IMG/VR virus record: IMGVR_UViG_3300025127_000041
Location: 1-58,157 of that record
Direction: 5' to 3' (one strand)
Source of the DNA: a virus
Length of the DNA: 58,157 bases
Shown here one piece after another: positions 1 to 7,274 of the stretch. The position numbers were made by a program, and so were the translations under genes. Position 1 is the first letter of the stretch. Every line of letters begins with the position of its first letter. The notes beneath the pieces are model-generated. The model was given only the letters and a program-made list of their open reading frames with translations. It ran no database searches and was not told where the DNA came from.

Positions 1-127
1 ACCAATCAATTACTATGCTCGCATAATAAATCATATTGCCTCACGCATGTGTGTGCAGACGCACACGTACACACATACGTGTGTACACGCACATGTGCGT
101 ACATGCGTACATGCGTACATGCGTACA
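1..127. repeat. Left copy of the 127-bp terminal direct repeat
   Basis: Bases 1-127 are identical to 58031-58157. The length of 127 is a common maximum k-mer in short-read assemblers, so the simplest reading is a circular contig with the overlap left on, not a packaged terminal repeat. The repeat contains alternating purine-pyrimidine DNA, a perfect 14-bp palindrome (ACGCACATGTGCGT, 87-100) and most of a GCGTACAT tandem array. Confidence 0.97.
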
Positions 128-151
128 CGTATAGGCAGGCAGGCAGGCAGG
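97..151. repeat. Short tandem repeats GCGTACAT and AGGC
   Basis: The unit GCGTACAT is repeated almost four times at 97-127, then the unit AGGC four and a half times at 133-151. TAGGCA (132-137) and TGCCTA (153-158) are inverted around the second array. The preceding stretch from about 50 is mostly alternating purine-pyrimidine. This lies in the non-coding region between the two divergent transcription arms. Its function is not known; an origin, packaging or regulatory site is possible. Confidence 0.85.
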
Positions 152-277
152 TTGCCTACACAAATATATCTAACTGATTGAACGTCAGACAATTAGGCAT
201 AGGGGTAGAGGTATCGTCAAACGACAACAGACTGAACGTCAAATAGTTAGCCAGAAAAAACGGCAAAAAATCCAGAA

Positions 278-302
278 CAAATCTTCGATTTGATTTTTTT
301 TT
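278..302 (+). terminator. Probable rho-independent terminator
   Basis: CAAATC (278-283), loop TTC, GATTTG (287-292), then A and nine T (294-302). The stem is short and AT-rich, so it would be a weak terminator. It precedes the first late promoter and could insulate the late arm from read-through across the circle junction. Confidence 0.5.
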
Positions 303-397
303 AGGGGGTGGGGGGTGCTTTCCCTTTTTAGGTAGTCATCGTCATATATACATATTGACCAATTGCTACACATATCTGACAAGCTAAAAAAAAGTCT

Positions 398-405
398 TAT
401 ATTTG
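398..405 (+). promoter_or_regulatory. Bacteroidota-type promoter (TATATTTG)
   Basis: TATATTTG followed by T matches the TAnnTTTG -7 element known from Bacteroidota. It lies 18 bases before the ATG at 424. The same extended motif TAnnTTTGT recurs before many other genes here, which supports it as a real promoter class. Confidence 0.65.
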
Positions 406-423
406 TATTATAATATTAAAGAC

Positions 424-813
424 ATGAAACATAAGATGGACAAGCCTAAGAAGCGACAGGTAATCAGAACCAACAAGGATGGCGTCAAGACCAAGCAGGT
501 ATTAAAGGATGGTGTAGTCAAGAAGACTGTCACACGAAGTAAAGGTGGGGTCGAGAAGGAGATAGAGCGAGGCAATAAGCGTATCGAGGTACAGAAGTAT
601 AAGGACGAGGGAGTAAAGAACAGAACTGTAATTGATATGGTAAAGAACTCTGCATTCAAAAACCTTCCACACTCTATGGTGAAAGAGGCAGCGAAGCCAG
701 AGAACAACATACTACCAGCCAACAAGATGGACAGAATGGAGCAGATGAAAAACCAGCGGATGATTAACATGCTAAACAGGGAGTCAAAAAAGCAACGAAA
801 AGAAAACAAATAG
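424..813 (+). CDS. Small highly basic protein, unknown
   Basis: A 129-residue protein very rich in Lys and Arg (for example KPKKRQV near the start and KKQRKENK at the end). I take ATG 424 as the start because an in-frame TTG at 403 lies inside the promoter motif. A second in-frame ATG lies at 436. It has no signal peptide and no membrane segment. Charge and position at the head of the late arm would fit a DNA-associated or virion protein, but no family is recognised. The next gene starts two bases after its stop. Confidence 0.75.
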   Translation: MKHKMDKPKKRQVIRTNKDGVKTKQVLKDGVVKKTVTRSKGGVEKEIERGNKRIEVQKYKDEGVKNRTVIDMVKNSAFKNLPHSMVKEAAKPENNILPANKMDRMEQMKNQRMINMLNRESKKQRKENK

Positions 814-815
814 AT

Positions 816-1028
816 ATGAACAAGTACCAAGACAAAGAGGCGTCGATGGACGACTACTCTCACGAGAGAAAGCTAAGGATAGACGGACGCTATGAGGCGG
901 CCCATGGAAAGATGGCAGACGCTAAGGAGGACTTCGATCACGCACACGCACTCAAGAAGGACGCACACTACGACGCAGAGTCACGCAAGCAGTTCAAGGG
1001 GCACATACACATGCTATACAAGCGATAG
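816..1028 (+). CDS. Small charged protein, unknown
   Basis: Seventy residues, rich in His, Asp, Lys and Glu (HERKLRIDGRYEAAHGKMADAKEDF), probably a helical hairpin. It starts two bases after the previous stop and is followed directly by the next ATG at 1029, so it is likely translated as part of one transcript. No family recognised. Confidence 0.7.
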   Translation: MNKYQDKEASMDDYSHERKLRIDGRYEAAHGKMADAKEDFDHAHALKKDAHYDAESRKQFKGHIHMLYKR

Positions 1029-1169
1029 ATGTGGCAACTGATTATAGAGAACAGGATCAGGTTTGGGATAAATGTGGGATTTGAGTTCTACGCACCAGAC
1101 GAGGACAACGATGATTATGAGTTTCACGTCAATTTATTAATAATAAAGATAAAGATATTATGGCTTTAA
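1029..1169 (+). CDS. Very small protein overlapping the next gene, unknown
   Basis: A 46-residue frame from ATG 1029, directly after the previous stop. The middle is acidic (APDEDNDDYEF) and the end is hydrophobic and basic (LLIIKIKILWL). Its last ten bases overlap the start of the following gene. The tight stop/start packing on both sides is the main evidence that it is real. Function unknown. Confidence 0.55.
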   Translation: MWQLIIENRIRFGINVGFEFYAPDEDNDDYEFHVNLLIIKIKILWL

Positions 1170-2299
1170 ATAATTACACAACGAGCAGCAGGTTTACTGA
1201 CAGGACTTCGCCTCCTCCAGTAAATGGTGAAGTTGTAGATTTACCTGAGGTGTCTGTTACGGAAAAGGGTGAGACAGCTAGAGAGAGAAATGATAGGAGG
1301 TACAGAGAGTACCAGGCTCAAGTTAACGAAAGAAATCGCCTAATGTCTGAGGAAGACAAAAGGGTTGCAATGAATCGTAGGGATATAGAAAACTATGACC
1401 GCAATGTTGAGGAATACAACATGTCAAATGAGGGGGCTGACTTTGAGAGAGATCAAAGAGCTAGAAAGGATTTTAGTATGTTTGCTGGCGGTGGTAAAAA
1501 GGTTGGTTCAGATGCATTGAAAATATACAACGAGCGTCAAAGAAAAGAAGGGAGACCTATCGCAACGAACCTGTACAGGCCTGCAGATTTTAAGGATGAC
1601 GCTGAGTTTCTTGAGGCACTTATTCCCAAAGGCACAAGAAGGGGATCAATATTTCTTTCTGACATTAGGAGGCCATCTAAATATATTCCAAAGAAATATG
1701 ATGAGGTTGATTTTCCAGAGATTGAATTTGACTTAGATAGAATGAAAGTAACACCTGCAGAATTAAATACACGCAGACAAAGGGCAGGTAATATAGAAAT
1801 TTCAGGTAAGACTGAGTATTCAGATCCTAGAATGCCATCACGCGGTAAGAGGGATGTATTTAAGGGAGATAGGATTAAGTATGCCAGTAAGGGTCAAAGA
1901 GATAATAATATAGGAAGCGATAGACGTCGTTTCAGACAAGAAGAGCGACTTGCAAAGGCAACCTACGGTCGTGGCTTAGAGCAAATGACTGAGGGTGAGC
2001 TTGACGAGAGAAAGGCGATCTTAAAAGAAAGAAAGCGTGATCAGATGAGGGGAGGTAACTTCTTAAAAAACCTAGCGGTAAATCAGGACGCAAGGAGAGA
2101 GATTAGGGATATAAACCGTGCTAAGAGATACAGCGACATGGTAGGTGGTGATGACACTTTTAGTATATCTGATCGTGTGAAGATGGGTAAGATAGGTAAA
2201 AGTGCCAAGCAAAAAGGTCCTAAATACTTCACCCCAGAAACAATGCAGGGTTTTAGGGATTCAACAGACAATCCACTAAATAGGAACAGAAGAGGTTAA
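1160..2299 (+). CDS. Charged, probably disordered protein, unknown
   Basis: 379 residues, rich in Arg, Glu, Asp and Lys with few hydrophobic stretches. A Pro-rich start (TSPPPVNGEVVDLPEV) leads into a long predicted coil (about 40-110). No catalytic motif is visible. It closes the first late transcript: a strong terminator follows 15 bases after the stop. A minor virion or DNA-associated role is possible, without direct evidence. Confidence 0.75.
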   Translation: MALNNYTTSSRFTDRTSPPPVNGEVVDLPEVSVTEKGETARERNDRRYREYQAQVNERNRLMSEEDKRVAMNRRDIENYDRNVEEYNMSNEGADFERDQRARKDFSMFAGGGKKVGSDALKIYNERQRKEGRPIATNLYRPADFKDDAEFLEALIPKGTRRGSIFLSDIRRPSKYIPKKYDEVDFPEIEFDLDRMKVTPAELNTRRQRAGNIEISGKTEYSDPRMPSRGKRDVFKGDRIKYASKGQRDNNIGSDRRRFRQEERLAKATYGRGLEQMTEGELDERKAILKERKRDQMRGGNFLKNLAVNQDARREIRDINRAKRYSDMVGGDDTFSISDRVKMGKIGKSAKQKGPKYFTPETMQGFRDSTDNPLNRNRRG

Positions 2300-2314
2300 A
2301 TAAATAAGCAAAAG

Positions 2315-2337
2315 CCCACCTAAACGGTGGGTTTTTT
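2315..2337 (+). terminator. Rho-independent terminator
   Basis: CCCACC (2315-2320), loop TAAAC, GGTGGG (2326-2331), then six T. The groEL promoter motif begins two bases after the T-tract, so the chaperonin operon is transcriptionally separated from the genes before it. Confidence 0.9.
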
Positions 2338-2338
2338 G

Positions 2339-2346
2339 TATATTTG
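2339..2346 (+). promoter_or_regulatory. Promoter of the groEL-groES operon
   Basis: TATATTTG followed by TA, directly behind the terminator and 19 bases before ATG 2366. The leader is AT-rich (ATTAAATCAA) without a Shine-Dalgarno site, as is usual for Bacteroidota. Confidence 0.7.
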
Positions 2347-2365
2347 TAAAAAATAATTAAATCAA

Positions 2366-3925
2366 ATGATAGTAAAACAGGTACACCTTGGCGACAGCGG
2401 CCAAGAGAAACTAAGGGCTGGAATCAAGAAAATTGCGGGAGCTGTAAAGAGCACACTAGGGGCTAGGGGACGTACTGTCCTTATAGAGTCAGAGAATCAT
2501 GTCGGTGGCATAACGGTCACAAAGGACGGTGTGACGGTCGCCAAGTCGATCAACCTATACGACCCGACCGAGAACCTGGCTGTGATGATGATGCGTCAGG
2601 CTGCCGAGAAGACTGCCACTATGGCTGGCGACGGGACGACTACATCTATCGTACTAGCGGAGGCGATCATAGACGCAGCGGAGATGTATATAAAGGATGG
2701 TGACAACGTGACCGAGGTCATCAGGGAGGTCAATTCCATAGCCGAGCGTATAGACACACACCTCAAGAAGAAGAGCAAGAAGGTTAGCGGTAGACGTCTC
2801 AGGGATGTCGCTACCATATCCGCAAACAACGACAGGAAGGTCGGTGATATGATTGCTGGAGCGTTTGAGGAGGTAGAGATGGTTACGGTTGAGAACAGTA
2901 TGAACTCTGATACCTATGTAGACATCATCAAGGGTATGCGTATCGAGCGTGGTTACACATCGAAGTACTTCGTGACTGACCAGAAGAAACAGGAATGTGT
3001 GATGGAGAACCCGTATGTATTGATCACGGACCACGAGATCAGTAACCTGGCAAACATAGAGAACATACTGAAGCCTATCGTGGCACAGGGCAAGCCCCTG
3101 TTGATCATAGGAGAGCTGAGTCAGAATGTGCTTAACACATTGAATGTCAATGCATTACAGGGTAAAATTAAGGTGTGTAACATACTCCCTCCAAACTTTG
3201 GGTACAGGCAGAAGGAACTCCTAGAAGATCTGGCGGTCGCACTTGGAGGTACATACTTCTCTGACGACACTGGGGACGACCTGTCTGTGATACAGTTGGG
3301 AGACCTGGGGCGTGCGGCAAAGATAGTCGTGCGTAAGGACATGACGGTTATTATGCATTCAGAGGAGATGGCTGACACGATAACTGACCATGTAGAGGTG
3401 TTGAAGAAGGTTGTTTGGACTACAGAGAGAAAGGAGGACAGGGACTTCCTTCAGGAGCGTATTGCTAACCTATCTGGCGGCATAGGTGTGATACATGTAG
3501 GTGCACTCACTGATATAGAGCAGAAAGAGAAGCGTGACAGGATCGACGATGCAGTCTGTGCAGTGCAGGCGGCTATCGAGGGTGGTATACTACCTGGAGG
3601 TGGTATAGCCTTGCTTAATTCTATGGATCTGGTTGATTCTGATTCTGTGGCGTCTAATATAGTTAAGCATGCACTGTTCGCACCATTTAATCAGATACTA
3701 GAGAACGCTGGTAGAGATGGAGCATTCACGGTAAAAGACTTAGGCAGGGATGGCGTTGGATACGATGTGAGGAATGATAAGGTGGGTGACATGATCAAGA
3801 TGGGAATAATAGACCCAGCTAATGTAACACGAAACGCACTAGAGAACGCTGTATCTGTTGCGACCACAATAATGAGCACGAGTTCAATAATAACAAACGT
3901 GAGAGACAATGGAGATACTAAATAA
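2366..3925 (+). CDS. groEL: Phage-encoded chaperonin GroEL (Hsp60)
   Basis: 519 residues aligning by eye over the whole GroEL length (usually about 545). ATP-site motifs are present: TVTKDGVTVAKSI (residues 50-62) and GDGTTT (88-93, Asp89 matching Asp87 of E. coli). RIDDA has Asp395 matching the catalytic Asp398, followed by AAIEGGILPGGGIAL. The C-terminal Gly-Gly-Met tail of bacterial GroEL is missing; the protein ends in a charged stretch. GroEL folds proteins inside a double-ring cavity in the cytosol. Its final 17 bases overlap the groES-like gene. Phage GroELs are known, for example in Pseudomonas phages EL and OBP, but remain uncommon. It probably folds a phage protein such as the capsid or a large tail protein. 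Confidence 0.96.
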   Translation: MIVKQVHLGDSGQEKLRAGIKKIAGAVKSTLGARGRTVLIESENHVGGITVTKDGVTVAKSINLYDPTENLAVMMMRQAAEKTATMAGDGTTTSIVLAEAIIDAAEMYIKDGDNVTEVIREVNSIAERIDTHLKKKSKKVSGRRLRDVATISANNDRKVGDMIAGAFEEVEMVTVENSMNSDTYVDIIKGMRIERGYTSKYFVTDQKKQECVMENPYVLITDHEISNLANIENILKPIVAQGKPLLIIGELSQNVLNTLNVNALQGKIKVCNILPPNFGYRQKELLEDLAVALGGTYFSDDTGDDLSVIQLGDLGRAAKIVVRKDMTVIMHSEEMADTITDHVEVLKKVVWTTERKEDRDFLQERIANLSGGIGVIHVGALTDIEQKEKRDRIDDAVCAVQAAIEGGILPGGGIALLNSMDLVDSDSVASNIVKHALFAPFNQILENAGRDGAFTVKDLGRDGVGYDVRNDKVGDMIKMGIIDPANVTRNALENAVSVATTIMSTSSIITNVRDNGDTK

Positions 3926-4166
3926 ATTTATTCTGGTCGAGAGGGTCTACGAGAAGAAGACTAGTTCAAGCGGACTTATAATGAGCGACGAGGACTCAAA
4001 CGATATGCGTTACCAGCGTGGTAATGTTAAGGATGTTGGATTTAATGTAAAAGGTATAGAGGGTGGAGACACCGTTATATTTGATAAGGTATCGGCACAC
4101 GATGTGTTGATAGGGGATGACAGGTTTACTATCATTCAAGAGAAGGACGTTGCCTGCGTTCTTTAA
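3909..4166 (+). CDS. groES: GroES-like co-chaperonin (Cpn10)
   Basis: 85 residues with the Cpn10 pattern: an N-terminal strand (ILNKFILVERVYEKKT), a mobile-loop region (about 15-36) with LIM in place of the GroEL-binding IVL, then RGNVKDVG, GDTVIFDK and a closing ILIxEKDV-like strand (FTIIQEKDVACVL). GroES caps the GroEL ring. Start ATG 3909 overlaps the groEL end by 17 bases, so the two are co-translated as one operon. The final 35 bases overlap the opposite-strand regulator gene. It is somewhat shorter than bacterial GroES (about 95) but retains all core elements. Confidence 0.87.
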   Translation: MEILNKFILVERVYEKKTSSSGLIMSDEDSNDMRYQRGNVKDVGFNVKGIEGGDTVIFDKVSAHDVLIGDDRFTIIQEKDVACVL

Positions 4167-4638
4167 GATCCCTATTGGCATCCTTCACCGCAATGGACAG
4201 AACCTTGTGTGAGAAGGGTGCCGTCCTTTTAAATATCTTATTTCTTCTAGGCGACTCAGGCAGTTCCTCAAAGCCTAGCATCTTCCTATAGATCGTAGAT
4301 ATCATCTTCTTACCTTTCTGTGATACCTCATATAGAAGTGCCTCTCCCCATCTCTTCTCTCTGAACTTTCTTATGAATCCATCCCTTAGTAGTCTATCAA
4401 ACCTGAACCTATCCCAGGACATATGGTTGGCATACCTGTCGAACTCCTTCCTGGAGAACAGGTGTTCTGAGTATAAGAACATCAGCATGTCTAAATCTGC
4501 AGATGACTTAAGGTCATAGTTTATGACGGCCCATCTTCGTATCACGCTCCAGTGCTTCATGAAGTCGTACTTAGCCTCTCGTGTAAAAAATATTTTATCC
4601 TCCCTTTTGGAGATTCTCTTCTTTACCTTTGGAATCAT
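4132..4638 (-). CDS. Winged-helix transcription regulator candidate
   Basis: 168 residues. Residues about 45-125 read as a MarR/PadR-like winged helix: LDMLMFLYSEHLFSRKEFD, then WDRFRFDRLLRDGFIRKF as recognition helix, and a wing RWGEALLYEVSQKGKKMI. Both termini are strongly basic. It is the only minus-strand gene in the first 43 kb. It is convergent with groES, overlapping its end by 35 bases, and divergent from the gene at 4676 across a 37-base region with promoter motifs on both strands. This suggests an autoregulated switch controlling the genes to the right and possibly chaperonin expression by antisense transcription. DNA binding is inferred. Confidence 0.75.
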   Translation of the reverse strand: MIPKVKKRISKREDKIFFTREAKYDFMKHWSVIRRWAVINYDLKSSADLDMLMFLYSEHLFSRKEFDRYANHMSWDRFRFDRLLRDGFIRKFREKRWGEALLYEVSQKGKKMISTIYRKMLGFEELPESPRRNKIFKRTAPFSHKVLSIAVKDANRDLKERRQRPSLE

Positions 4639-4643
4639 TTTAT

Positions 4644-4651
4644 TATATTTG
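4644..4651 (+). promoter_or_regulatory. Rightward promoter (TATATTTG) in the divergent region
   Basis: TATATTTG followed by T, 24 bases before ATG 4676. It lies in the 37-base gap shared with the leftward promoter at 4661-4668, so both polymerase sites overlap and one regulator could control both. Confidence 0.65.
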
Positions 4652-4660
4652 TATTTGTAA

Positions 4661-4668
4661 CAAAGATA
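4661..4668 (-). promoter_or_regulatory. Leftward promoter (TATCTTTG) of the winged-helix gene
   Basis: On the minus strand CAAAGATA reads TATCTTTG followed by T, 22 bases before the regulator ATG at 4638. It overlaps the rightward promoter region face to face. Confidence 0.6.
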
Positions 4669-4675
4669 CTTATAA

Positions 4676-5026
4676 ATGCCAAAAGACGCCTGTTATAAAA
4701 AAATAAAGAGACAGTACAAGGTATTCCCTTCGGCTAGAGCTTCACAGGCTATAGCCAAGTGTAGGAAGAAAAAGGGCAAGGTCACTAAGTCTTCCAAGGG
4801 TGCAAGCCTTAAGAGATGGGAGAAGGAGAAGTGGATAGACACACGTACTGGTAAGGCTTGTGGTGCGGGTAAGAAGAATGAGTACTGCAGACCGACTAAG
4901 AGGGTCTCATCCAAGACTCCAAAGACTAAGGGTGAGATGTCTAAGTCTGAGTTAGCTAGAAAGAAGTCAGAGAAGTCTAGGGTAGGAATGGGTAAACGTG
5001 TAAAACCATTAAAAAGAAAAAAATGA
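4676..5026 (+). CDS. Small Lys/Cys-rich protein, unknown
   Basis: 116 residues, strongly basic. The start (MPKDACYKKIKRQYKVFPSA) with a later AIAKCRKKKGK, and the middle RWEKEKWIDTRTGKACGAGK, resemble small uncharacterised proteins common in aquatic phages and large DNA viruses (possibly DUF5872-like; recalled pattern, not searched). Paired Cys residues may bind metal. First gene of a run of eight small basic genes (4676-6204) that overlap or nearly touch; such proteins may be virion-associated or condense DNA. Confidence 0.75.
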   Translation: MPKDACYKKIKRQYKVFPSARASQAIAKCRKKKGKVTKSSKGASLKRWEKEKWIDTRTGKACGAGKKNEYCRPTKRVSSKTPKTKGEMSKSELARKKSEKSRVGMGKRVKPLKRKK

Positions 5027-5151
5027 ATGTAAAGCAAATGAAAGACGTCGTCAAGCAGTTGAAGGGTGCCTCAAGGATGCACGCACAACAGGCGGCTAAG
5101 ATTGAGAAGATGATTAAGTCAATGAATGGTAAAACTAAAACTAAGAAATAA
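5023..5151 (+). CDS. Tiny basic helical protein, unknown
   Basis: 42 residues (MNVKQMKDVVKQLKGASRMH, ending KTKTKK), predicted as one or two amphipathic helices. It begins in an ATGA overlap with the previous stop and ends sharing one base with the next ATG. This coupling on both sides supports it despite its length. Confidence 0.65.
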   Translation: MNVKQMKDVVKQLKGASRMHAQQAAKIEKMIKSMNGKTKTKK

Positions 5152-5327
5152 TGCCGACAGTAAAGTACAAGTGTAAAGACACAGGAAAGATGAAGGAGAA
5201 AAAATTTCCTTACAATTCAGTAGGTAAGGCAAATGCAAGTTGGTTTGCAGGTCTAATGAACTCTCAAGGGAGAAACGCTACTCTTAAGAATAATCCTAAT
5301 AAGAAGATGACCGAGACGGGTTATTAA
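5151..5327 (+). CDS. Small basic protein, unknown
   Basis: 58 residues (MPTVKYKCKDTGKMKEKKFP at the start, ending NNPNKKMTETGY). The ATG shares its first base with the previous TAA. One Cys and a Lys-rich N-terminus; no family recognised. The pattern KYxCKDTGKxKxKxFPYN suggests a compact fold. Confidence 0.65.
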   Translation: MPTVKYKCKDTGKMKEKKFPYNSVGKANASWFAGLMNSQGRNATLKNNPNKKMTETGY

Positions 5328-5337
5328 AAAGATAGTT

Positions 5338-5484
5338 ATGAACAAGAAACAAATGGACTCAATACCTATGAAAAATAAAGATATCAAGGTGTTGACAAAG
5401 AGACAGCAGTATATAGCTCAACAGTCTGGAGACCCAAATAAAATTGAAGCCTCTGACTTTAAAAAGCTAAGAAAGAAGGGATAA
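5338..5484 (+). CDS. Tiny basic protein, unknown
   Basis: 48 residues from ATG 5338 (MNKKQMDSIPMKNKDIKVLT), Lys/Gln-rich and helical. Its TAA shares its last base with the ATG of the next gene. No function can be assigned. Confidence 0.6.
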   Translation: MNKKQMDSIPMKNKDIKVLTKRQQYIAQQSGDPNKIEASDFKKLRKKG

Positions 5485-5783
5485 TGTCAAAGAGGGTAGA
5501 CAAGAGCAGTATGCCTTGCAACAAACCCAGAGCATCAACCAGACCAGGTAAGAAGAAGATGGTCAAGGGTTGCGAGGGTGGCAAGGAGAAGATTATACAC
5601 TTCGGTGCGAAGGGTTATGGTCACAATTATTCTGCGGCTGCCCGTAAGTCTTTTAAGGCTAGACACAAGTGTGGCACTGCAAAGTCTAAACTTACTGCCA
5701 GGTATTGGGCCTGTAAAAACCTATGGGCTGGAAAGGGTGGATCTACAAAAAGTTCACCAAAGAGCAAGAGAGGTAAATATTAA
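5484..5783 (+). CDS. Small Cys/Lys-rich conserved phage protein
   Basis: 99 residues with ordered motifs: MPCNKPRxSxRPGKKKMVKGC (10-30), EKIIHFGAKGYGHNY, AARKSFKARHKCGTAKSKL and TARYWACKNLW (about 70-81). I recall the RKSFxARHxC...LTARYWxC pattern from many phage and giant-virus genomes, where it is uncharacterised. Four Cys and several His would fit metal binding. A frame at 5578-5790 is a shadow of this gene. Confidence 0.75.
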   Translation: MSKRVDKSSMPCNKPRASTRPGKKKMVKGCEGGKEKIIHFGAKGYGHNYSAAARKSFKARHKCGTAKSKLTARYWACKNLWAGKGGSTKSSPKSKRGKY

Positions 5784-5786
5784 AAG

Positions 5787-5957
5787 ATGATTAAGATAAA
5801 GAAACATAAGGGACTTGGAGACACGGTAGAGGCCGTGACTAAGATGACGGGCATTCAGCAGATAGTTAAGGCTGGATCAAAGGCATTTAATCAGCCTTGC
5901 GGATGTGATGACAGGAGAAAGAAACTAAACGAATTATTTCCGTATGGGAAAAAGTAA
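5787..5957 (+). CDS. Small protein with a CGC motif, unknown
   Basis: 56 residues. A basic start (MIKIKKHKGLGDTVEAVTKM) leads to NQPCGCDDRRKKLNELFPY. The CGCxxR(R/K)xxLNxxFP ending is a pattern I associate with small uncharacterised proteins of aquatic phages. It overlaps the next gene by 14 bases. Confidence 0.7.
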   Translation: MIKIKKHKGLGDTVEAVTKMTGIQQIVKAGSKAFNQPCGCDDRRKKLNELFPYGKK

Positions 5958-6204
5958 GACATCTAAGTACTACGAGGAGAATCCTGAGGCTGCTGAGAAG
6001 CGTCGTAAGTACCAGCGAAAGCTGAACAAGACCAAGAAGCAGAAGGACTACCGTGTGGAGCACACAAGAGAGAGGAGACGTCGTGGGATAGATGGCGAGG
6101 GAGGCAAGGATGTCAGTAAGAAAAAAAATGGTAAATTTGTACTTGAACATCCGTATAAGAACAGAGCACGAAATGGTGCCGACGGTAGGAGTACTAAAAA
6201 ATAA
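5944..6204 (+). CDS. Small basic protein, unknown conserved type
   Basis: 86 residues, about a third Lys or Arg. The start SKYYEENPEAAEKRRKYQRK is followed by a basic helix, and the end KDVSKKKNGKFVLEHPYKNRARNGADGRSTKK resembles small phage proteins with KYYxxNPEA...NRARxGxxGRS. Likely binds nucleic acid or sits in the virion (inference). Last of the run of very small basic genes. Confidence 0.75.
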   Translation: MGKSKTSKYYEENPEAAEKRRKYQRKLNKTKKQKDYRVEHTRERRRRGIDGEGGKDVSKKKNGKFVLEHPYKNRARNGADGRSTKK

Positions 6205-6209
6205 AAAAA

Positions 6210-6485
6210 ATGGGATACCAAAAATTACAAGCAAACAGAGCAGCGGCTGTAACGCCAAGCAACACAGTTAACATACCATACGTTGGAGATGCCGCTGGCG
6301 ATAAACTATGGGCTTGCGTGTTGTATGTGGGCAGCATAGCGGGAGGCACAGACCTAAAGGTATTGACAGCTGGAGGAGACGAGGTCACTTTCAAGGGGCT
6401 TACCGCAGGGACATTTATACCTGTTCAGGTCGTTAGAGTTTTCGCAACAGGCACAAATGTATCTGAGATAATAGCACTCTGGTAG
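6210..6485 (+). CDS. Small virion protein candidate
   Basis: 91 residues, beta-rich, with no charge clusters: DKLWACVLYVGSIAGGTDLKVLTAGGDEVTF, then FIPVQVVRVFATGTNVSEIIALW. The VLYVGxxGDLKVxTxGGDxVTF...PVQVxRVxATGTxxxxIIALW pattern is shared by many aquatic phage proteins placed beside tail fibres; I believe it to be structural (spike or decoration-like). It directly precedes the LamG gene array, separated by one base. Confidence 0.7.
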   Translation: MGYQKLQANRAAAVTPSNTVNIPYVGDAAGDKLWACVLYVGSIAGGTDLKVLTAGGDEVTFKGLTAGTFIPVQVVRVFATGTNVSEIIALW

Positions 6486-6486
6486 A

Positions 6487-7260
6487 ATGCCAATGCAGAT
6501 CTCCATATCTAACTCTATAGGAGGTAACCTCGGCTCAGGTGGGGGAGACACACCGTTTACAAACACTAAAAGTTTTTTTACAAGTAGTGACCCTATGGTT
6601 GAATTAGGGAGTAGCGACGGAATAGACTTTTTAAGCCTGTCAACAAAAGCAAGTTTTTCATTTTGGTTTAAGGCTAATACAACTGGTAATGCAACCATAC
6701 CACTTATAACAATGGTAGCAGGTAAATCATCTCAGTTAAGGGTACAGATAAATACTGACCTAACACAGAATAATTCAACTGTTCAACTTGGTATAAATAG
6801 CACGGGTATTGTTTCACACACAATAACTAATTTTAGCGATTGGTCGACATCTTGGCATCATATAATATATTCTTATGATAATACCTCAGGCAACGGTGAT
6901 TGCACAGTTTTTCTTGACGGTGTTAATCTAAATGTTTTGTCTATGGCGGGTGCTAATTTCCCTGATTCTTCTTCTTTTGCACAAGCAAAAATTGGAATAG
7001 GAACAGGTGCGTTAATTCCTGCATATTACACACAGATAGGTATATGGGATACTAACCTAACAAATAGTGAAATGACAGCAATTTATAATTCAGGATGTCC
7101 TTCTGATATATCTTCTTACTCACCTGAAGTATGGTTAAAAATGGATGATGCTGTAACACAGGGTTCAGGTGTATCAGTACCTAATAGCGGAAGTGCAAGC
7201 GGTACTTGGTCTATTGCGGGCTCTTTAGGAACTCATATTATAACTGATTCACCCTGCTAA
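6487..7260 (+). CDS. LamG-like adhesin, divergent copy
   Basis: 257 residues. A Gly-rich start, then a concanavalin A/LamG-like jelly roll (about 30-205): ASFSFWFKAN, WHHIIYSYDNTSGNGDCTVFLDG and the closing QIGIWDTNLTNSEMTAIYNSG. It lacks the N- and C-terminal blocks shared by the three later copies, and its C-terminus (SGTWSIAGSLGTHIITDSPC) differs. LamG folds bind glycans or proteins, so a receptor-binding role at the virion tail is likely. One base after the previous gene. Confidence 0.8.
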   Translation: MPMQISISNSIGGNLGSGGGDTPFTNTKSFFTSSDPMVELGSSDGIDFLSLSTKASFSFWFKANTTGNATIPLITMVAGKSSQLRVQINTDLTQNNSTVQLGINSTGIVSHTITNFSDWSTSWHHIIYSYDNTSGNGDCTVFLDGVNLNVLSMAGANFPDSSSFAQAKIGIGTGALIPAYYTQIGIWDTNLTNSEMTAIYNSGCPSDISSYSPEVWLKMDDAVTQGSGVSVPNSGSASGTWSIAGSLGTHIITDSPC

Positions 7261-7274
7261 AATGAACTAAAAAT

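Larger units (their letters stand above)
159..423. other. Non-coding leader upstream of the late arm
   Basis: No credible gene is seen here. Two imperfect direct repeats built on the core CTGA(ttg)AACGTCA followed by TTAG lie at about 172-197 and 230-252. They are followed by a hairpin with a T-tract (278-302), a G-rich run (304-316) and the promoter motif of the first plus-strand gene (398-405). Confidence 0.6.

Noticed and set aside
408-863. Minus-strand frame of 151 codons opposite the first late genes
   Set aside because: It is rich in Phe, Leu, Ser and Cys as expected from the antisense of Lys/Glu-rich genes, spans two better genes, and has no promoter or leader.
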